Numbered from the stretch's first letter, positions 7,844 to 17,941 are shown. The stretch is DNA of 41,594 nucleotides from Acidocella sp. (GCF_028687955.1 NZ_JAQTZC010000012.1:1-41594); one strand, 5' to 3'. Program-made: numbers and translations. Notes: generated by a model not told the origin, from the letters alone.

Positions 7844-9472
7844 TCAACCCGCCGCCGCCATCAATATACCGCCGGTCAGCCGCCAGATACGATCAAGCTG
7901 TTCCGCGCCAGTGAGGCGATGAGCAATCAGCACCACGGTGCGGCCCTGCGTGGCGGTGTTGAGCACCTTCATGAACTCGGTCTCGGTATCGGCATCTAGC
8001 CCGGCGCAGGGTTCGTCCAGCAAGAGGATCGGCGCCTCGGAGAGCAGCGTGCGCGCCAGCGCCAGCCGACGTCCCTGACCGCCGGAGAGATTCTGCCCGC
8101 CCTCACCCAGCCAGGTATCCAACCCCGCGGGCAGGCTCATGATGGTTTGCGCCAGCTGCGCTGCCTCCAGCGCCGCCCATAGCTTTTCCTCACTCGCCGC
8201 GGGGTCGCCCAGCAACAGATTGTTGCGGATGGTATCAGCGAACAAATGCGTGGTCTGGCCGAGATACGCGATGCGGTGGCGCACCGCCTCGGACGGCAGC
8301 GCGGCAAGATCCGCCGTGCCCAGACGTATCTGCCCGCGCAACGGAGCCACGAGCTTGAGCAAAAGCGCCGCGATGGTGGATTTTCCCGCACCCGAAGGGC
8401 CAAGGATGGCGGTGCGCGACCCGGCCGGCAGTTGCAACGAGAGATTCTCGAACACGAAGGGCAGGTCATCGGCGTAACGGAAGCTGACATGCTCGAAGGC
8501 GATCGCGTTGCCGACGGGCATCGGCACGGGTTTGGCCGGCTCGGGCACCTGCGGCGGCGCGGTCGCGGCTTGCACCACCCGGGCGGCGGCGGCGCGCGCC
8601 TGTCCGTAAAGCAAGCCAGCGCGCGGCAGGCCGAGCACGCTCTCAAACACCGTGATGAGCACGAAAACAACAATGACGGCAAACACCGGCGCCCCGGCCA
8701 AGCCGATGAGCATGGCCAGCAGCAGCCCCGCCTGCGCGACGAAATAGGCCAGGGCGTTGAGTGCGCTGGTCTGCCCCGCCAGTTCGCGCTGCGCCGCCAG
8801 ATACGCGGCCTCGCGCGCCTGCACGGCGGCGAGCATCCGCCCCTCGGCGGCATAGATCTTCACCTCACGCAGGCCCGAGAGCGCATCCAGCGCGGCGCTG
8901 CGCAGGCCAGACATCGCCAGCCCCGCGCGAACACCGTTTTGCCCCGCCGCACGCGCCGCCAGCACGGGCAGATAGAACGCGACAAAGCCAAACGGCAGAA
9001 GCACAACCAGCGCCCAGGGTTGCGCGCGCCAAAGCAGCACCGCCAGCACGGGGGTAAGCAGCACGGCGCCCAGCAGGGGTAGGAAAATCCGCAGGAACAA
9101 ACCGTCCAGCGCGTCGACATCATTGACCAGCCGGGCCAGCGCATCGCCCGCGCGCCGGTAGCCCAACCCCCCGGCGGCGCTGCGCGCGAGGCCGGTGAAC
9201 AACCAGATGCGCAAGCCCGCCAGGGCGCGGAACGTCGCCTCATGCGTGAAGACACGCTCCAGATAACGCAACACGACCCGCGCCGCGCCAATATATTGCA
9301 GCACCGCCGGCACCAGCACCCCGCCGCCCAGCAGGGAGAGCGCGATATAACGGCCTGATGCCCCCATGAGTGCCAGCCCCGCCGCGAGCGCCGCCACGAA
9401 CAACGCCGCGCCGAGGAGCATCCACCCCTTCTGGCGCCGCCACAGCAGAAAGATCCGCGACACCGGGCTCAT
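7844..9472 (-). CDS. cydC: Thiol reductant ABC exporter subunit CydC
   Basis: ABC TM plus NBD (GPSGAGKST, LSGGQGRRLALARTLL); paired with CydD with a 4-nt overlap. Confidence 0.9.
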   Translation of the reverse strand: MSPVSRIFLLWRRQKGWMLLGAALFVAALAAGLALMGASGRYIALSLLGGGVLVPAVLQYIGAARVVLRYLERVFTHEATFRALAGLRIWLFTGLARSAAGGLGYRRAGDALARLVNDVDALDGLFLRIFLPLLGAVLLTPVLAVLLWRAQPWALVVLLPFGFVAFYLPVLAARAAGQNGVRAGLAMSGLRSAALDALSGLREVKIYAAEGRMLAAVQAREAAYLAAQRELAGQTSALNALAYFVAQAGLLLAMLIGLAGAPVFAVIVVFVLITVFESVLGLPRAGLLYGQARAAAARVVQAATAPPQVPEPAKPVPMPVGNAIAFEHVSFRYADDLPFVFENLSLQLPAGSRTAILGPSGAGKSTIAALLLKLVAPLRGQIRLGTADLAALPSEAVRHRIAYLGQTTHLFADTIRNNLLLGDPAASEEKLWAALEAAQLAQTIMSLPAGLDTWLGEGGQNLSGGQGRRLALARTLLSEAPILLLDEPCAGLDADTETEFMKVLNTATQGRTVVLIAHRLTGAEQLDRIWRLTGGILMAAAG

Positions 9473-11157
9473 GCCAGCTCCTCGAGCTTGCGCGCATGGC
9501 GCAGCGAGTCCAGATCCAGCCGCTTGGCCCCGGAATTACGCGCGAACTCCACCGCAATGGCCGAATGCGTGGCCATGATCACGGTGCGCCCGGTAGCCAG
9601 CCGCTTGATGCTCTCCAGCACCTCGCGCTCCACCGCGGGGTCGAGATGCGCGGTCGGCTCATCAAGCAGCAGCAGGGGCGCATCCTTCAGAAACGCGCGG
9701 GCAATGGCAATGCGCTGCGCCTGCCCGCCCGAAAGGCCGAACCCGCCCTCGCCCAGCGGCGTTTTTATGCCCTCAGGCAGCGCATCTATCAGCTCGGAGA
9801 GCTGCGCATTGCGGATCGCCTCGGCGATGTCCTCGCCCGCCGCCTCGGGCCGGGCGAAGCGGATGTTCTCCTCGATGGTGCCCGCGAAAATCATCGGCTT
9901 CTGGCCGATCCAGGCCAGCATTTTGGTGCGCGCGGCGGGGACCAGCTCCGGCAGGTCGACGCTGTTGATGGTCACCCGGCCGGAATCCGGCGCGATGAAG
10001 CCGAGGATCAGATCCATGACGGTCGATTTCCCAGCGCCCGAGGCGCCGGTGAGCAGCAATATCTCCCCGCTGGCGGCGCGGAAGGAGAGATGTTCCAGCA
10101 CCGGACCGCGCGCGCGATCCCAGGTGAAGGAGACATCCTCGAACGCCAGGGTCAACCCGTTCGCGGCGACGCTGCGGATCTCCGCAGCGGGCACCGGGGC
10201 CGGCGGGGCCGGCAGCGCGCAAAACGCGTCGGCCACAGCCTCGGCGGCCATGCGGTCTGCATACACAGCGGAGAACGCCCGCAGCGGCGCGAAGAATTCC
10301 GGCACCAGCAGCAGAACGAACAGGGCCGTGGGCGCCAAGGCAGGGTCGTGGCGCAGCGGCCCGGCGAAACGCAATACAATGATAACCAGCGCCGCCGCCG
10401 CCGCCAGGTCCAGCGCCGTGGAAGAGAGAAACGCCACGCGCAGCACGCGCATGGTGCGCTGGCGCAACTCGCGCGCCGCCGCCGCCAGGGCGTTTGCCTC
10501 ATCGGCCGCGCGGCCGGCCAGAACAATGGTGGAAATGCCGCGAATCCGGTCCAGAAAGCGGGTTTGCAACCGCGTGAGGGCAATGAACTGCCGTTTGGCG
10601 GCCACACCCGCGCCAATGCCGGCCACCGCCATGGCAAAGGGCACCAGCAGCCCGGCGGTGAGCAGAACCGCGCCCGCGCGCCAATCCACCCAAAGCACCA
10701 CCAGCCCTACCAGCGCCGGGCCGATCACCGCCAGCGCGGTCGCCGGTATCCAGCGCGCGTGCAGGCCCTCCATCGCCTCCACTCGGTCAACCGCCGTGGC
10801 GGCGAGATCGCCTGAATGCTTGCCGCGCAAGCCCACAGGGCCCAGCGCCAGAATTGTGGACAGCACTGTGTTGCGCAGCCGCCGCCGCGCTGCCGCCCCA
10901 CGCTCGAAACCCAGCCGCTCCGCCTGCATGCCGGCGGCCGCGCGCAAGGCGGCAAAAACGATGAACCCCGTGGCATAAAGCGCAACCAGCACCCCGCGCG
11001 GCGCCAGATGCAGCACGGCTGCCAGCAAATAGGCGGCGCACCAGGCCTGGCCGATGCCAAGCGCCACTTGCCCCGCCCCCAATAGAACCGGCAGGCGCGC
11101 GGCCGTCTTTCCGCGTTTCTGCTCCGCCCGCACCCATGCTTTTGTATCTGCGCTCAT
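9469..11157 (-). CDS. cydD: Thiol reductant ABC exporter subunit CydD
   Basis: ABC TM plus NBD (GASGAGKSTVMDLILGF, LSGGQAQRIAIARAFL). Start refined to MSADTKAWVRAEQ at 11157. Confidence 0.9.
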   Translation of the reverse strand: MSADTKAWVRAEQKRGKTAARLPVLLGAGQVALGIGQAWCAAYLLAAVLHLAPRGVLVALYATGFIVFAALRAAAGMQAERLGFERGAAARRRLRNTVLSTILALGPVGLRGKHSGDLAATAVDRVEAMEGLHARWIPATALAVIGPALVGLVVLWVDWRAGAVLLTAGLLVPFAMAVAGIGAGVAAKRQFIALTRLQTRFLDRIRGISTIVLAGRAADEANALAAAARELRQRTMRVLRVAFLSSTALDLAAAAALVIIVLRFAGPLRHDPALAPTALFVLLLVPEFFAPLRAFSAVYADRMAAEAVADAFCALPAPPAPVPAAEIRSVAANGLTLAFEDVSFTWDRARGPVLEHLSFRAASGEILLLTGASGAGKSTVMDLILGFIAPDSGRVTINSVDLPELVPAARTKMLAWIGQKPMIFAGTIEENIRFARPEAAGEDIAEAIRNAQLSELIDALPEGIKTPLGEGGFGLSGGQAQRIAIARAFLKDAPLLLLDEPTAHLDPAVEREVLESIKRLATGRTVIMATHSAIAVEFARNSGAKRLDLDSLRHARKLEELA

Positions 11158-11258
11158 GCTCCCGAGATAGCCGCTGCGGACCCCACTGCAAAGGGCGTTC
11201 CCCAAACAGTCATGCGCGGCACTGGACGCGCGGCGCAAAATCGTCAAAACCGCCGGGC

Positions 11259-12083
11259 ATGAAAATCGCCCGGACCCTGACAGAGCTGCAAGCGGCCACC
11301 AAAACCCTGGGAGAAACCGCCTTCGTGCCAACCATGGGCGCGTTGCACCGCGGACATTTATCGTTGCTGGAGGCGGCCAAGACCGGCGGGCGGCCGGTTG
11401 TGGCCAGCATCTTCGTCAACCCGGCGCAGTTCGGCCCGAACGAGGACTATAACCGCTACCCGCGTGATGAGGCGGGCGATCTCGCCCAGTTGGAAGCCTC
11501 CGGCTGCGATCTGGTCTGGCTGCCAGATGTCCCCACCATGTACCCGGCGCACGCCGCCACCACCATCCACGTTGCAGGCCCGGCCACGCGCTGGGAGGGG
11601 GTGGCCCGCCCGGCGCATTTCGCCGGCGTCGCCACGGTGGTCGCCAAGCTGTTTGGCCAGATCCGCCCGGCCGCCGCCTATTTCGGCGAGAAGGACTGGC
11701 AGCAGGTGCAGGTGGTCTCACGCATGGTGGAAGACCTGCTGTTGCCCGTGAAGATCGTCCCGGTGCCGATCGCCCGCGATGCCGACGGCCTCGCCCTCTC
11801 CTCGCGCAACCGTTTCCTGCTGCCGCCCGAACGCGCCGCGGCTCCCGCGCTCTACGCGGCGCTGACCAAGGCGGCAACGCAAATCGTGGCCGGCAAGGAC
11901 GTGGCGGCGACACTCCATAATGCTCGGCACGGCATGGCGGCGGCCGGGATGGTGCCCGATTATGTGGCGCTGGTGCATGCGCATTCGCTGGAACCGCTGG
12001 CCGCCCTGGCCCCACCGGCCCGGCTGATCGCCGCCGCCAAGCTCGGCCATGTCCGCCTGCTGGATAACGTGCCGGTCGCCTAA
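11259..12083 (+). CDS. panC: Pantothenate synthetase
   Basis: VPTMGALHRGHLSLLEAA...VASIFVNPAQFGPNEDYNRYPRD...FGEKDWQQVQVVSRMV...SSRNRFL. Start ATG11259. Confidence 0.95.
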   Translation: MKIARTLTELQAATKTLGETAFVPTMGALHRGHLSLLEAAKTGGRPVVASIFVNPAQFGPNEDYNRYPRDEAGDLAQLEASGCDLVWLPDVPTMYPAHAATTIHVAGPATRWEGVARPAHFAGVATVVAKLFGQIRPAAAYFGEKDWQQVQVVSRMVEDLLLPVKIVPVPIARDADGLALSSRNRFLLPPERAAAPALYAALTKAATQIVAGKDVAATLHNARHGMAAAGMVPDYVALVHAHSLEPLAALAPPARLIAAAKLGHVRLLDNVPVA

Positions 12084-13519
12084 CCCTGCCCCGGCGACAG
12101 CCAGCCAAGCGCGTGCGGCGCCACCAACAGCCACACCGCGAGCGACCACACACTGCTCACGCCCACGCCCAGGATCAGCCCCAGTACCGTGCCGGTCTGC
12201 GCCTTGCCAAAATCAGCCCGCATCAGCGGGATCGGCAGGCGCAGGCCAAGCGCCAGATTACTCACCAGCACCCCCGCCATGCTTGGCAGCAGATCCGCCA
12301 GCAAGGCGGCATCGCGCGCCAGCACGCCGATGACCGGCAGCGCCATCAGCACCAGCGTGGCACAACCCGCCGCCGCCACCGCACCGCGCCGCAGCAAGAC
12401 AGGCGCCACCGGCGCACTGGCCGCCAATTCCGGTGATTCATCAGACCCCACCATCACCGAGATGAAGAACAGCGCCAGCTGGCCCGCGAGAAACACCAGC
12501 AGCGGCGCCACCACCTCTACCCCGCCGCCCACCCGCAGCCCGCCGGCCAGGATCATCACCACCGGCACCAACGTCAGCGAGCGATACACCGTCTGCGTCA
12601 CCACACCGGGAAATCGCGTGAGCAGGCGCAGGTTTTTCATCAGCACGGCGGCAAACGGGCTGGCGCGGAACGCCCCGCCCTGGCGCACCGCGCTGCCGCC
12701 GGGGCGATAGGCGGCGGCGGTTATGGCGCCTGAGGCGAAACGTCCGTCCAGCGCGGCCCAGACCAGCCAGAATACCGCGCCGCTGAAACCAATGCTCAGA
12801 GCCAGCGCCCAGGGTTGCCCGCGCAGCCCATTGGCGAAAACGTAGCGGAGCCCCTGCCCATCCCCGGCCGGCAACAGCGCCTGCCAGAAACGCCCCAAGG
12901 CAGCGGGGGACATAAAGCGCGGCGCCTGCCCGAGCGCGAATATGAAAACACCGGCCACCAGGGCCAGCATATGCCCGGCCCGGCGGGCCCGTTTTGGCCC
13001 TGTCCATCCAACCAGCAGCACCACCAGCGCAAAGGCCAGCGCCGCCACCACCAGCGCCTCGGCCAGCAACATCGGGTAAATTGCCAGCGCCCAGGTCTGG
13101 CCATAAACCGCCAGCGCATTCGCCAGCACGCCGCCCAGCAGCACCCAGGGCGCGGCCACGCTGCCCGCCACGCCCAGCATGCGCACCGCCAGCACCCGCC
13201 CCGGCGGAATTGGCGAGGCCAGCAGAAAATCCACATCCCCGCGCCCGTATAGCACGTCGATCGCCGATGTCATGGCGCGCGAAAGCATCAGCCAGAAGAA
13301 GAAAAACAGATTAAGATTCGCCACCAGCACCATCTGCCCCGGCGGCAGCGGATGGCGCACGATCTGCGCCGCCAGGACCAGCGCTACGCTCTGGAACATG
13401 AGGCCAACAACGAGCACCGGCGCCAGCACATATTTATGCGTGCGCACCAGAATGGAGCCGCGCCAGAGTACACGCCCCTCACGGAGGAGCAGCCAGGCGA
13501 ATCCGGCCGGGCGGAACAT
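12080..13519 (-). CDS. ABC transporter permease (ABC-2/exporter-like)
   Basis: 479 aa highly hydrophobic protein coupled (ATGA overlap) to the upstream ATPase gene. Confidence 0.75.
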   Translation of the reverse strand: MFRPAGFAWLLLREGRVLWRGSILVRTHKYVLAPVLVVGLMFQSVALVLAAQIVRHPLPPGQMVLVANLNLFFFFWLMLSRAMTSAIDVLYGRGDVDFLLASPIPPGRVLAVRMLGVAGSVAAPWVLLGGVLANALAVYGQTWALAIYPMLLAEALVVAALAFALVVLLVGWTGPKRARRAGHMLALVAGVFIFALGQAPRFMSPAALGRFWQALLPAGDGQGLRYVFANGLRGQPWALALSIGFSGAVFWLVWAALDGRFASGAITAAAYRPGGSAVRQGGAFRASPFAAVLMKNLRLLTRFPGVVTQTVYRSLTLVPVVMILAGGLRVGGGVEVVAPLLVFLAGQLALFFISVMVGSDESPELAASAPVAPVLLRRGAVAAAGCATLVLMALPVIGVLARDAALLADLLPSMAGVLVSNLALGLRLPIPLMRADFGKAQTGTVLGLILGVGVSSVWSLAVWLLVAPHALGWLSPGQG

Positions 13520-14247
13520 CAGGGCGCCGTCAGCTGCAAAAACACATCCTCCAGCGAGCCGTGCGCCACCCCGGCCTGGCGTTGCAGCGCCGCCAGATCG
13601 CCTTCCGCCAGCAACCGCCCGCCCGCGATAATCCCGATCCGCGCCGCCAGCCGCTCGGCGACATCGAGGATATGCGTGGTGAGTATAACCGCCGCGCCAG
13701 CCCGCACACGCGCCTGGAGTATCTCCTTCACCAGCCGGGCGGAGGCGGCGTCCAGCCCGGTGAACGGCTCATCCAGCAATAAAAACCGCGGCTCGTGGAT
13801 CAGCGCCGCCGCCAGCACGGTTTTCTGCTTCATCCCGCGCGAGAACCCCTCGCAACGCTCAAACCGGTGCGCCCACAGCCCCAGCGTCTCCAGCAGCGCC
13901 TCGGCGCGGCTTTTGGCCACCGCGGGGTCCACCCGCCACAGCCCGGTGACGAATTCGAGATATTCCATCGGGCTCAGCCGGTCGTAGAGCAGCGGCTCAT
14001 CGGGCAGCCAGGCCATGATCGCCTTGGCCCCCAGCGGGTCTGCCAGCACATCGCGCCCGAACACGCAAACACTGCCCGCATCAGGGCGCATCAGCCCGGC
14101 GATGATCCGCAACGTCGTGGTTTTGCCCGCCCCGTTGGGCCCCAGCAAAGCGTAAAATTCACCCGGTGCGATGCTGAGGTCGAGCCCGGCGATGACCGGC
14201 CGGGCGAAGGATTTTCTCAATCCACGCACGCGTAATGCCTCGCTCAT
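13519..14247 (-). CDS. ABC transporter ATP-binding protein
   Basis: Walker A GPNGAGKTTTLRIIAG; FSRGMKQKTVLAAALIHEPRFLLLDEPFTGLD. Confidence 0.92.
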   Translation of the reverse strand: MSEALRVRGLRKSFARPVIAGLDLSIAPGEFYALLGPNGAGKTTTLRIIAGLMRPDAGSVCVFGRDVLADPLGAKAIMAWLPDEPLLYDRLSPMEYLEFVTGLWRVDPAVAKSRAEALLETLGLWAHRFERCEGFSRGMKQKTVLAAALIHEPRFLLLDEPFTGLDAASARLVKEILQARVRAGAAVILTTHILDVAERLAARIGIIAGGRLLAEGDLAALQRQAGVAHGSLEDVFLQLTAP

Positions 14248-14283
14248 GCAAACCCGCCCGCGCTGAAATGAATGAAGCTGAAT

Positions 14284-14360
14284 TGGTCGGAGCGGCGGGA
14301 TTCGAACCCACGACCCCCAGTCCCCCAGACTGATGCGCTACCAGGCTGCGCTACGCTCCG
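14284..14360 (-). tRNA. tRNA-Pro (anticodon GGG)
   Basis: CGGAGCG...CGCTCCGACCA; anticodon loop CTGGGGG; full cloverleaf with encoded CCA. Confidence 0.95.
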
Positions 14361-14448
14361 ACCGTGCGGGAGGCTGTAGCAACTATGTCCGGCGCTCACA
14401 AGCAACGAGCGACGAATTTCTTGCAACCCCATCCGCCGGTAAAAAACT

Positions 14449-15150
14449 TTATGGCGCGGGAAACGCCATGCCCGAAGCCGGATCGACGAACAGCAGCTTG
14501 TCCTCGACCTCTTTCACCCCCGGCGCGTTCTCTGCGATCACCACCACCGCCTGGCGCTCCTCATCGCTGAAAATAGTGCCTTCCAGCGTCACCTTCTTGG
14601 CATCCACCTTGACGCGAATGCCCGATTTAGGCGCCCAGCGGGCATGCTCCAGCTCGGCGCGGATGTAATTGCTGATCGCCTCGTCACTGGTGTTCTCCGG
14701 TGTCTCGATCAGCTTGCGGGCCAGGATGCGCAGCAGGTCGGTACGGCTGATCATGCCTACCAGCTTGCCGTTATCGAGCACCGGCAGGCGCTTGATATGT
14801 TTGCGCAGCATCAGATCCGCGGCTTCGGATAACTCCGCATCCGAGGTCACGAACACCGGATTATGCGTCATCACTCCGCTGACATGGCGGGCATGCGTGG
14901 CGACATAATCAGCCGCGACGGTGGAGGGCAGCAGTAACGTCTTCAGCCAGCCGGCCTGCTTGCCATCGGTGCCGATCTCGGCGCGGCGCAAAAGATCCCC
15001 CTCGCTGACAATGCCAACCAGCTTGCCTGCGTCATCAAGCACGGGCAGGCCGGTGAGCCGATTCGCAAGCATGATCCGCGCGGCATCGGCCACGGCCGTA
15101 GAAGGCCGCACAGACACCACATTTTTATTCATCAGCTCGGCAACCTTCAT
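14449..15150 (-). CDS. CBS-domain pair plus BON-domain protein
   Basis: MKVAELMNKNVVSVRPSTAVADAARIML...GVMTHNPVFVTSDAELSEAADLML; C-terminal BON (VTLEGTIFSDEERQAVVVIAENAPGVKEVEDKL). Confidence 0.9.
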   Translation of the reverse strand: MKVAELMNKNVVSVRPSTAVADAARIMLANRLTGLPVLDDAGKLVGIVSEGDLLRRAEIGTDGKQAGWLKTLLLPSTVAADYVATHARHVSGVMTHNPVFVTSDAELSEAADLMLRKHIKRLPVLDNGKLVGMISRTDLLRILARKLIETPENTSDEAISNYIRAELEHARWAPKSGIRVKVDAKKVTLEGTIFSDEERQAVVVIAENAPGVKEVEDKLLFVDPASGMAFPAP

Positions 15151-15211
15151 GATATCCTCCAATATATGAACGGATCATCCCAGGCCGGCCGGCGAGGCGC
15201 CATGACGCAGA

Positions 15212-15985
15212 TCAAACTGCGGCTTCGGCGATTTCCGAGAGCGTGCGCGGACGGAGCAGAATAATTTCGTGGATGTTGGGAATGTCGATCATTCCATCGC
15301 GCTTAAGCTGGCTGAGCGAGCGCGACACGGTCTCGATCGTCAGCCCCAGGTAATCCGCAAGGTCAGTCCGAGAAAGGGGTAATTTCAGCACGGAATTGGC
15401 CGCAGGCAACCCGCCGGCGGGGCACATTTCCAGCCGCACCGCCCAGGAGAGCAGAAAGCTGGCGATCCGTTCAATCGCGGTCTTGCGCCCGAGCAACAGC
15501 ATCTGCTGCTGCGCCAGCACCAGCTCATGCATGACCACGCCGAGGAGCTTGCGCTCGAGCACCGGCAACTCCTCGAACACCGCCATCAGACTGGCGCGGC
15601 TGAAACGGCAGAGCTTCACGCTATCCATCGCCTCGGCGGAGAATGCGTTGTCCTCACCCGCGGCAAGCCCCAGAAAATGCCCCGGCCCGGAAAAACCGGT
15701 GATCTGGCGGCGCCCATCTGGCAAGGATTTAAACAACCGCACGTTGCCCTGGTTTATATTGTAGAAATAGGCCGCCTTCTCGCCCTCTTCGACGAACACC
15801 GTGCCAGGAGCCAGGGTGATGCGCTGCGCCGAACGAGCCAAAAACGCGAGCTCGTCTTCGGTCAACGCCTCACACAACCCATTGTGGCGCGCCCCGCAAT
15901 CCTCGCAGTTCGAAGGCGTAGGCCGATTCGCGAGATTAATTGCTATCGGGCGGCGAAACTCCGAAAGCTCATTTAAGATTGCCAT
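15212..15985 (-). CDS. Crp/Fnr-family transcriptional regulator with N-terminal Cys cluster (FNR/FixK-like)
   Basis: NCEDCGARHNGLCEAL N-terminal Cys motif, cNMP-like domain, HTH LSRTDLADYLGLTIETVSRSLSQLKRDGMI. An alternative start is at 15991. Confidence 0.9.
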   Translation of the reverse strand: MAILNELSEFRRPIAINLANRPTPSNCEDCGARHNGLCEALTEDELAFLARSAQRITLAPGTVFVEEGEKAAYFYNINQGNVRLFKSLPDGRRQITGFSGPGHFLGLAAGEDNAFSAEAMDSVKLCRFSRASLMAVFEELPVLERKLLGVVMHELVLAQQQMLLLGRKTAIERIASFLLSWAVRLEMCPAGGLPAANSVLKLPLSRTDLADYLGLTIETVSRSLSQLKRDGMIDIPNIHEIILLRPRTLSEIAEAAV

Positions 15986-16012
15986 GACCAAACCTTAACA
16001 AGGAACGCGGCC

Positions 16013-16026
16013 TTGATCCATATCAA
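16013..16026. promoter_or_regulatory. FNR/FixK-type binding site
   Basis: TTGATCCATATCAA, an exact match to TTGAT-N4-ATCAA, 28 nt upstream of the fnr-like start. Confidence 0.8.
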
Positions 16027-16300
16027 AAAATACCCCTGGTTGTCATTTGTCCCTGTCCGTTGCAGCTGATCGGCCAAACGGTCGGCAACCGGGCCACGGC
16101 CGGAACCAATACGCCCAGGCTGAGCAAGCATTCTCCTGAACCTGCGGCAGCGCCGAGAAATGCCCCGCGCCGCGCGGGGTGAAATTTAGCAGCGTCCCCA
16201 GGGCAGCTTGCACCGCTGTCATGCATGCCGAACATAAGGTTGCGGGCATCAACCCGCCCGCTGGAAACGCGCCGGCCCGCCACCGCGAACCGGCTGCGCA

Positions 16301-17524
16301 TCAAGTCTCAGACGGCACGGCCATGGAGACATTGCGCGCCTCCGGGCCGAAGAGCATCATCAAGATGAGCACCACCGCGACGCTGCCCGCCACAAGCATC
16401 AGCGCGTAGCCGTAGTCGCCGCCGTTCCGCATCGCGATGCCAACCTGGAGCGGCGCATTCACCGAGGCGATGAAATTGCCCAGCTGATAGATAAAGCCGG
16501 GAAAAGTGCCGCGGATTTCCGCCGGGGACAGCTCGTTGAGATGCACCGGCACCACCCCCCAAGCTCCTTGCACGGCAAACTGCATGAGGAACGCGGCGAT
16601 GCCGACTTCCAACGCCGATGTGCCCTCCGCCCAGAAATACAGCACCAGCAGCGAAAGCACGCAGGCGCCGATGATCGCGTAGCGCCGGCCGATCTGCTGG
16701 CTGAGCCAGCCGAATGCAATACCGCCCAGAATCGCGCCCAGGTTATAGAGCAGCACAATATCAGTGAGCGTGGCATGGTTGAAATGCATCTGCTTGGCCA
16801 GGAACAGCTTGGGATAAATATCCTGCGTGCCGTGCGAGAAGAAATTGAACGCCGTCATCATCACCACGCCGTAAACCGCGAGCTTGGTGTTCTTGCGCAG
16901 CACATCCCAGATGGAGATTTTCGGCCCGGTCTTGATCTTGTTGAAGGCGGGACTTTCCTCAATCTGGCTGTTGATGAAGAAAATCAGCAATGCCGGCACG
17001 GCGCCGGCGAAAAACATCCCGCGCCAGCCAAGGGAATGATACGCAAAACCAAACAGCAGCGTGGCGAGGAAATAGCCGGAGGGATACCCCGCCTGCAACA
17101 GACCCGAAACCCAGCCGCGCCAGCGCTGGGGGATCGTCTCCATCGCCAACGAGCTGCCAACGCCCCACTCCCCGCCCATCGCCACGCCAAACAAAGTGCG
17201 AATTGCGAGGAAGGAGGCAAAGGACCAGGCAAAGCCGCTGGCCGCCTCAAACAGGGAGTAGAGGAAGATGACCAGCATCAGCACCGGCTTGCGTCCATAT
17301 TTATCGGCAAGACGGCCGAAGATGAAGGCGCCCACCGCGCGGGTCGCGAGGGTCAGCGTGATCGCCAGGGTGATGGACGTGACCGATACGCCAAAGGTCT
17401 TGGCCACATCGTCAAATGTGAAAATCAGAATGAAAAAGTCGAACGCATCGAGCGTCCATCCCAGATATGCCGCCATAACGACATTACGGGCTCGCCGGAA
17501 ATCTTTTTGTACGCTCGCCGGCAT
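16301..17524 (-). CDS. MFS transporter (sialate/lactate-type metabolite:H+ symporter family)
   Basis: AAYLGWTLDAFDFFILIFTFDDVAKTFGVS...FGRLADKYGRKPVLM. Start uncertain (17524 proposed; ORF opens at 17650). Confidence 0.85.
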   Translation of the reverse strand: MPASVQKDFRRARNVVMAAYLGWTLDAFDFFILIFTFDDVAKTFGVSVTSITLAITLTLATRAVGAFIFGRLADKYGRKPVLMLVIFLYSLFEAASGFAWSFASFLAIRTLFGVAMGGEWGVGSSLAMETIPQRWRGWVSGLLQAGYPSGYFLATLLFGFAYHSLGWRGMFFAGAVPALLIFFINSQIEESPAFNKIKTGPKISIWDVLRKNTKLAVYGVVMMTAFNFFSHGTQDIYPKLFLAKQMHFNHATLTDIVLLYNLGAILGGIAFGWLSQQIGRRYAIIGACVLSLLVLYFWAEGTSALEVGIAAFLMQFAVQGAWGVVPVHLNELSPAEIRGTFPGFIYQLGNFIASVNAPLQVGIAMRNGGDYGYALMLVAGSVAVVLILMMLFGPEARNVSMAVPSET

Positions 17525-17695
17525 GCTTTCCCCATCGGATGTTTTCCATTCAGCGGAATGGAGGCGGATGAATAGTTGCATGGGATCTGGCACCGGCACA
17601 ACGCCCCGGCGCACAAACCCGCCCGGCAAAAAAAGAGCCCTGTGGGACACCGGCAGCGACCGCGATGTAATTGAATTTTACGGGACCATTCAAAA

Positions 17696-17773
17696 TGGTC
17701 GGAGTGAGAGGATTCGAACCTCCGGCCCCTGCGTTCCGAACACAGTACTCTAACCAGGCTGAGCTACACTCCG
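17696..17773 (-). tRNA. tRNA-Pro (anticodon CGG)
   Basis: CGGAGTGTAGCTCAGCCTGGTTAGAGTACTGTGTTCGGAACGCAGGGGCCGGAGGTTCGAATCCTCTCACTCCGACCA; stem CTGTG/CGCAG, loop TTCGGAA. Confidence 0.9.
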
Positions 17774-17941
17774 TCGCGAGACCCTATAGCTGAACCCGCC
17801 CCCCTACCGCAAGATGCCCGGCGAAGAAGAATCCAGATGGCAGAAACTGACGAAAAACTTCATGTTTTCAATCTGTCGTGGACAAAACCGGAGATTTCAC
17901 GCTAAGTGCGCGCGCAAACCTTGTGGTCAGCAACCTGTATC

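Noticed and set aside
9370-10978. Long plus-strand ORFs (481 and 496 aa) opposite cydC/cydD
   Set aside because: Antisense shadow of two well-supported ABC genes; no domain signatures.
16040-16300. Possible small genes (69-93 aa, minus) between the MFS and fnr-like genes
   Set aside because: Two overlapping frames, neither with a recognizable family or a clear RBS; the region is better explained as an intergenic/regulatory region with the FNR box.
16541-17575. 344-aa plus-strand ORF opposite the MFS transporter
   Set aside because: Antisense shadow rich in Arg/His/Gln; the MFS reading frame has clear TM and family motifs.
17837-17905. 22-aa ORF MAETDEKLHVFNLSWTKPEISR* upstream of the amidase
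   Set aside because: No SD or family signal; coincidental short ORFs are common at this length.
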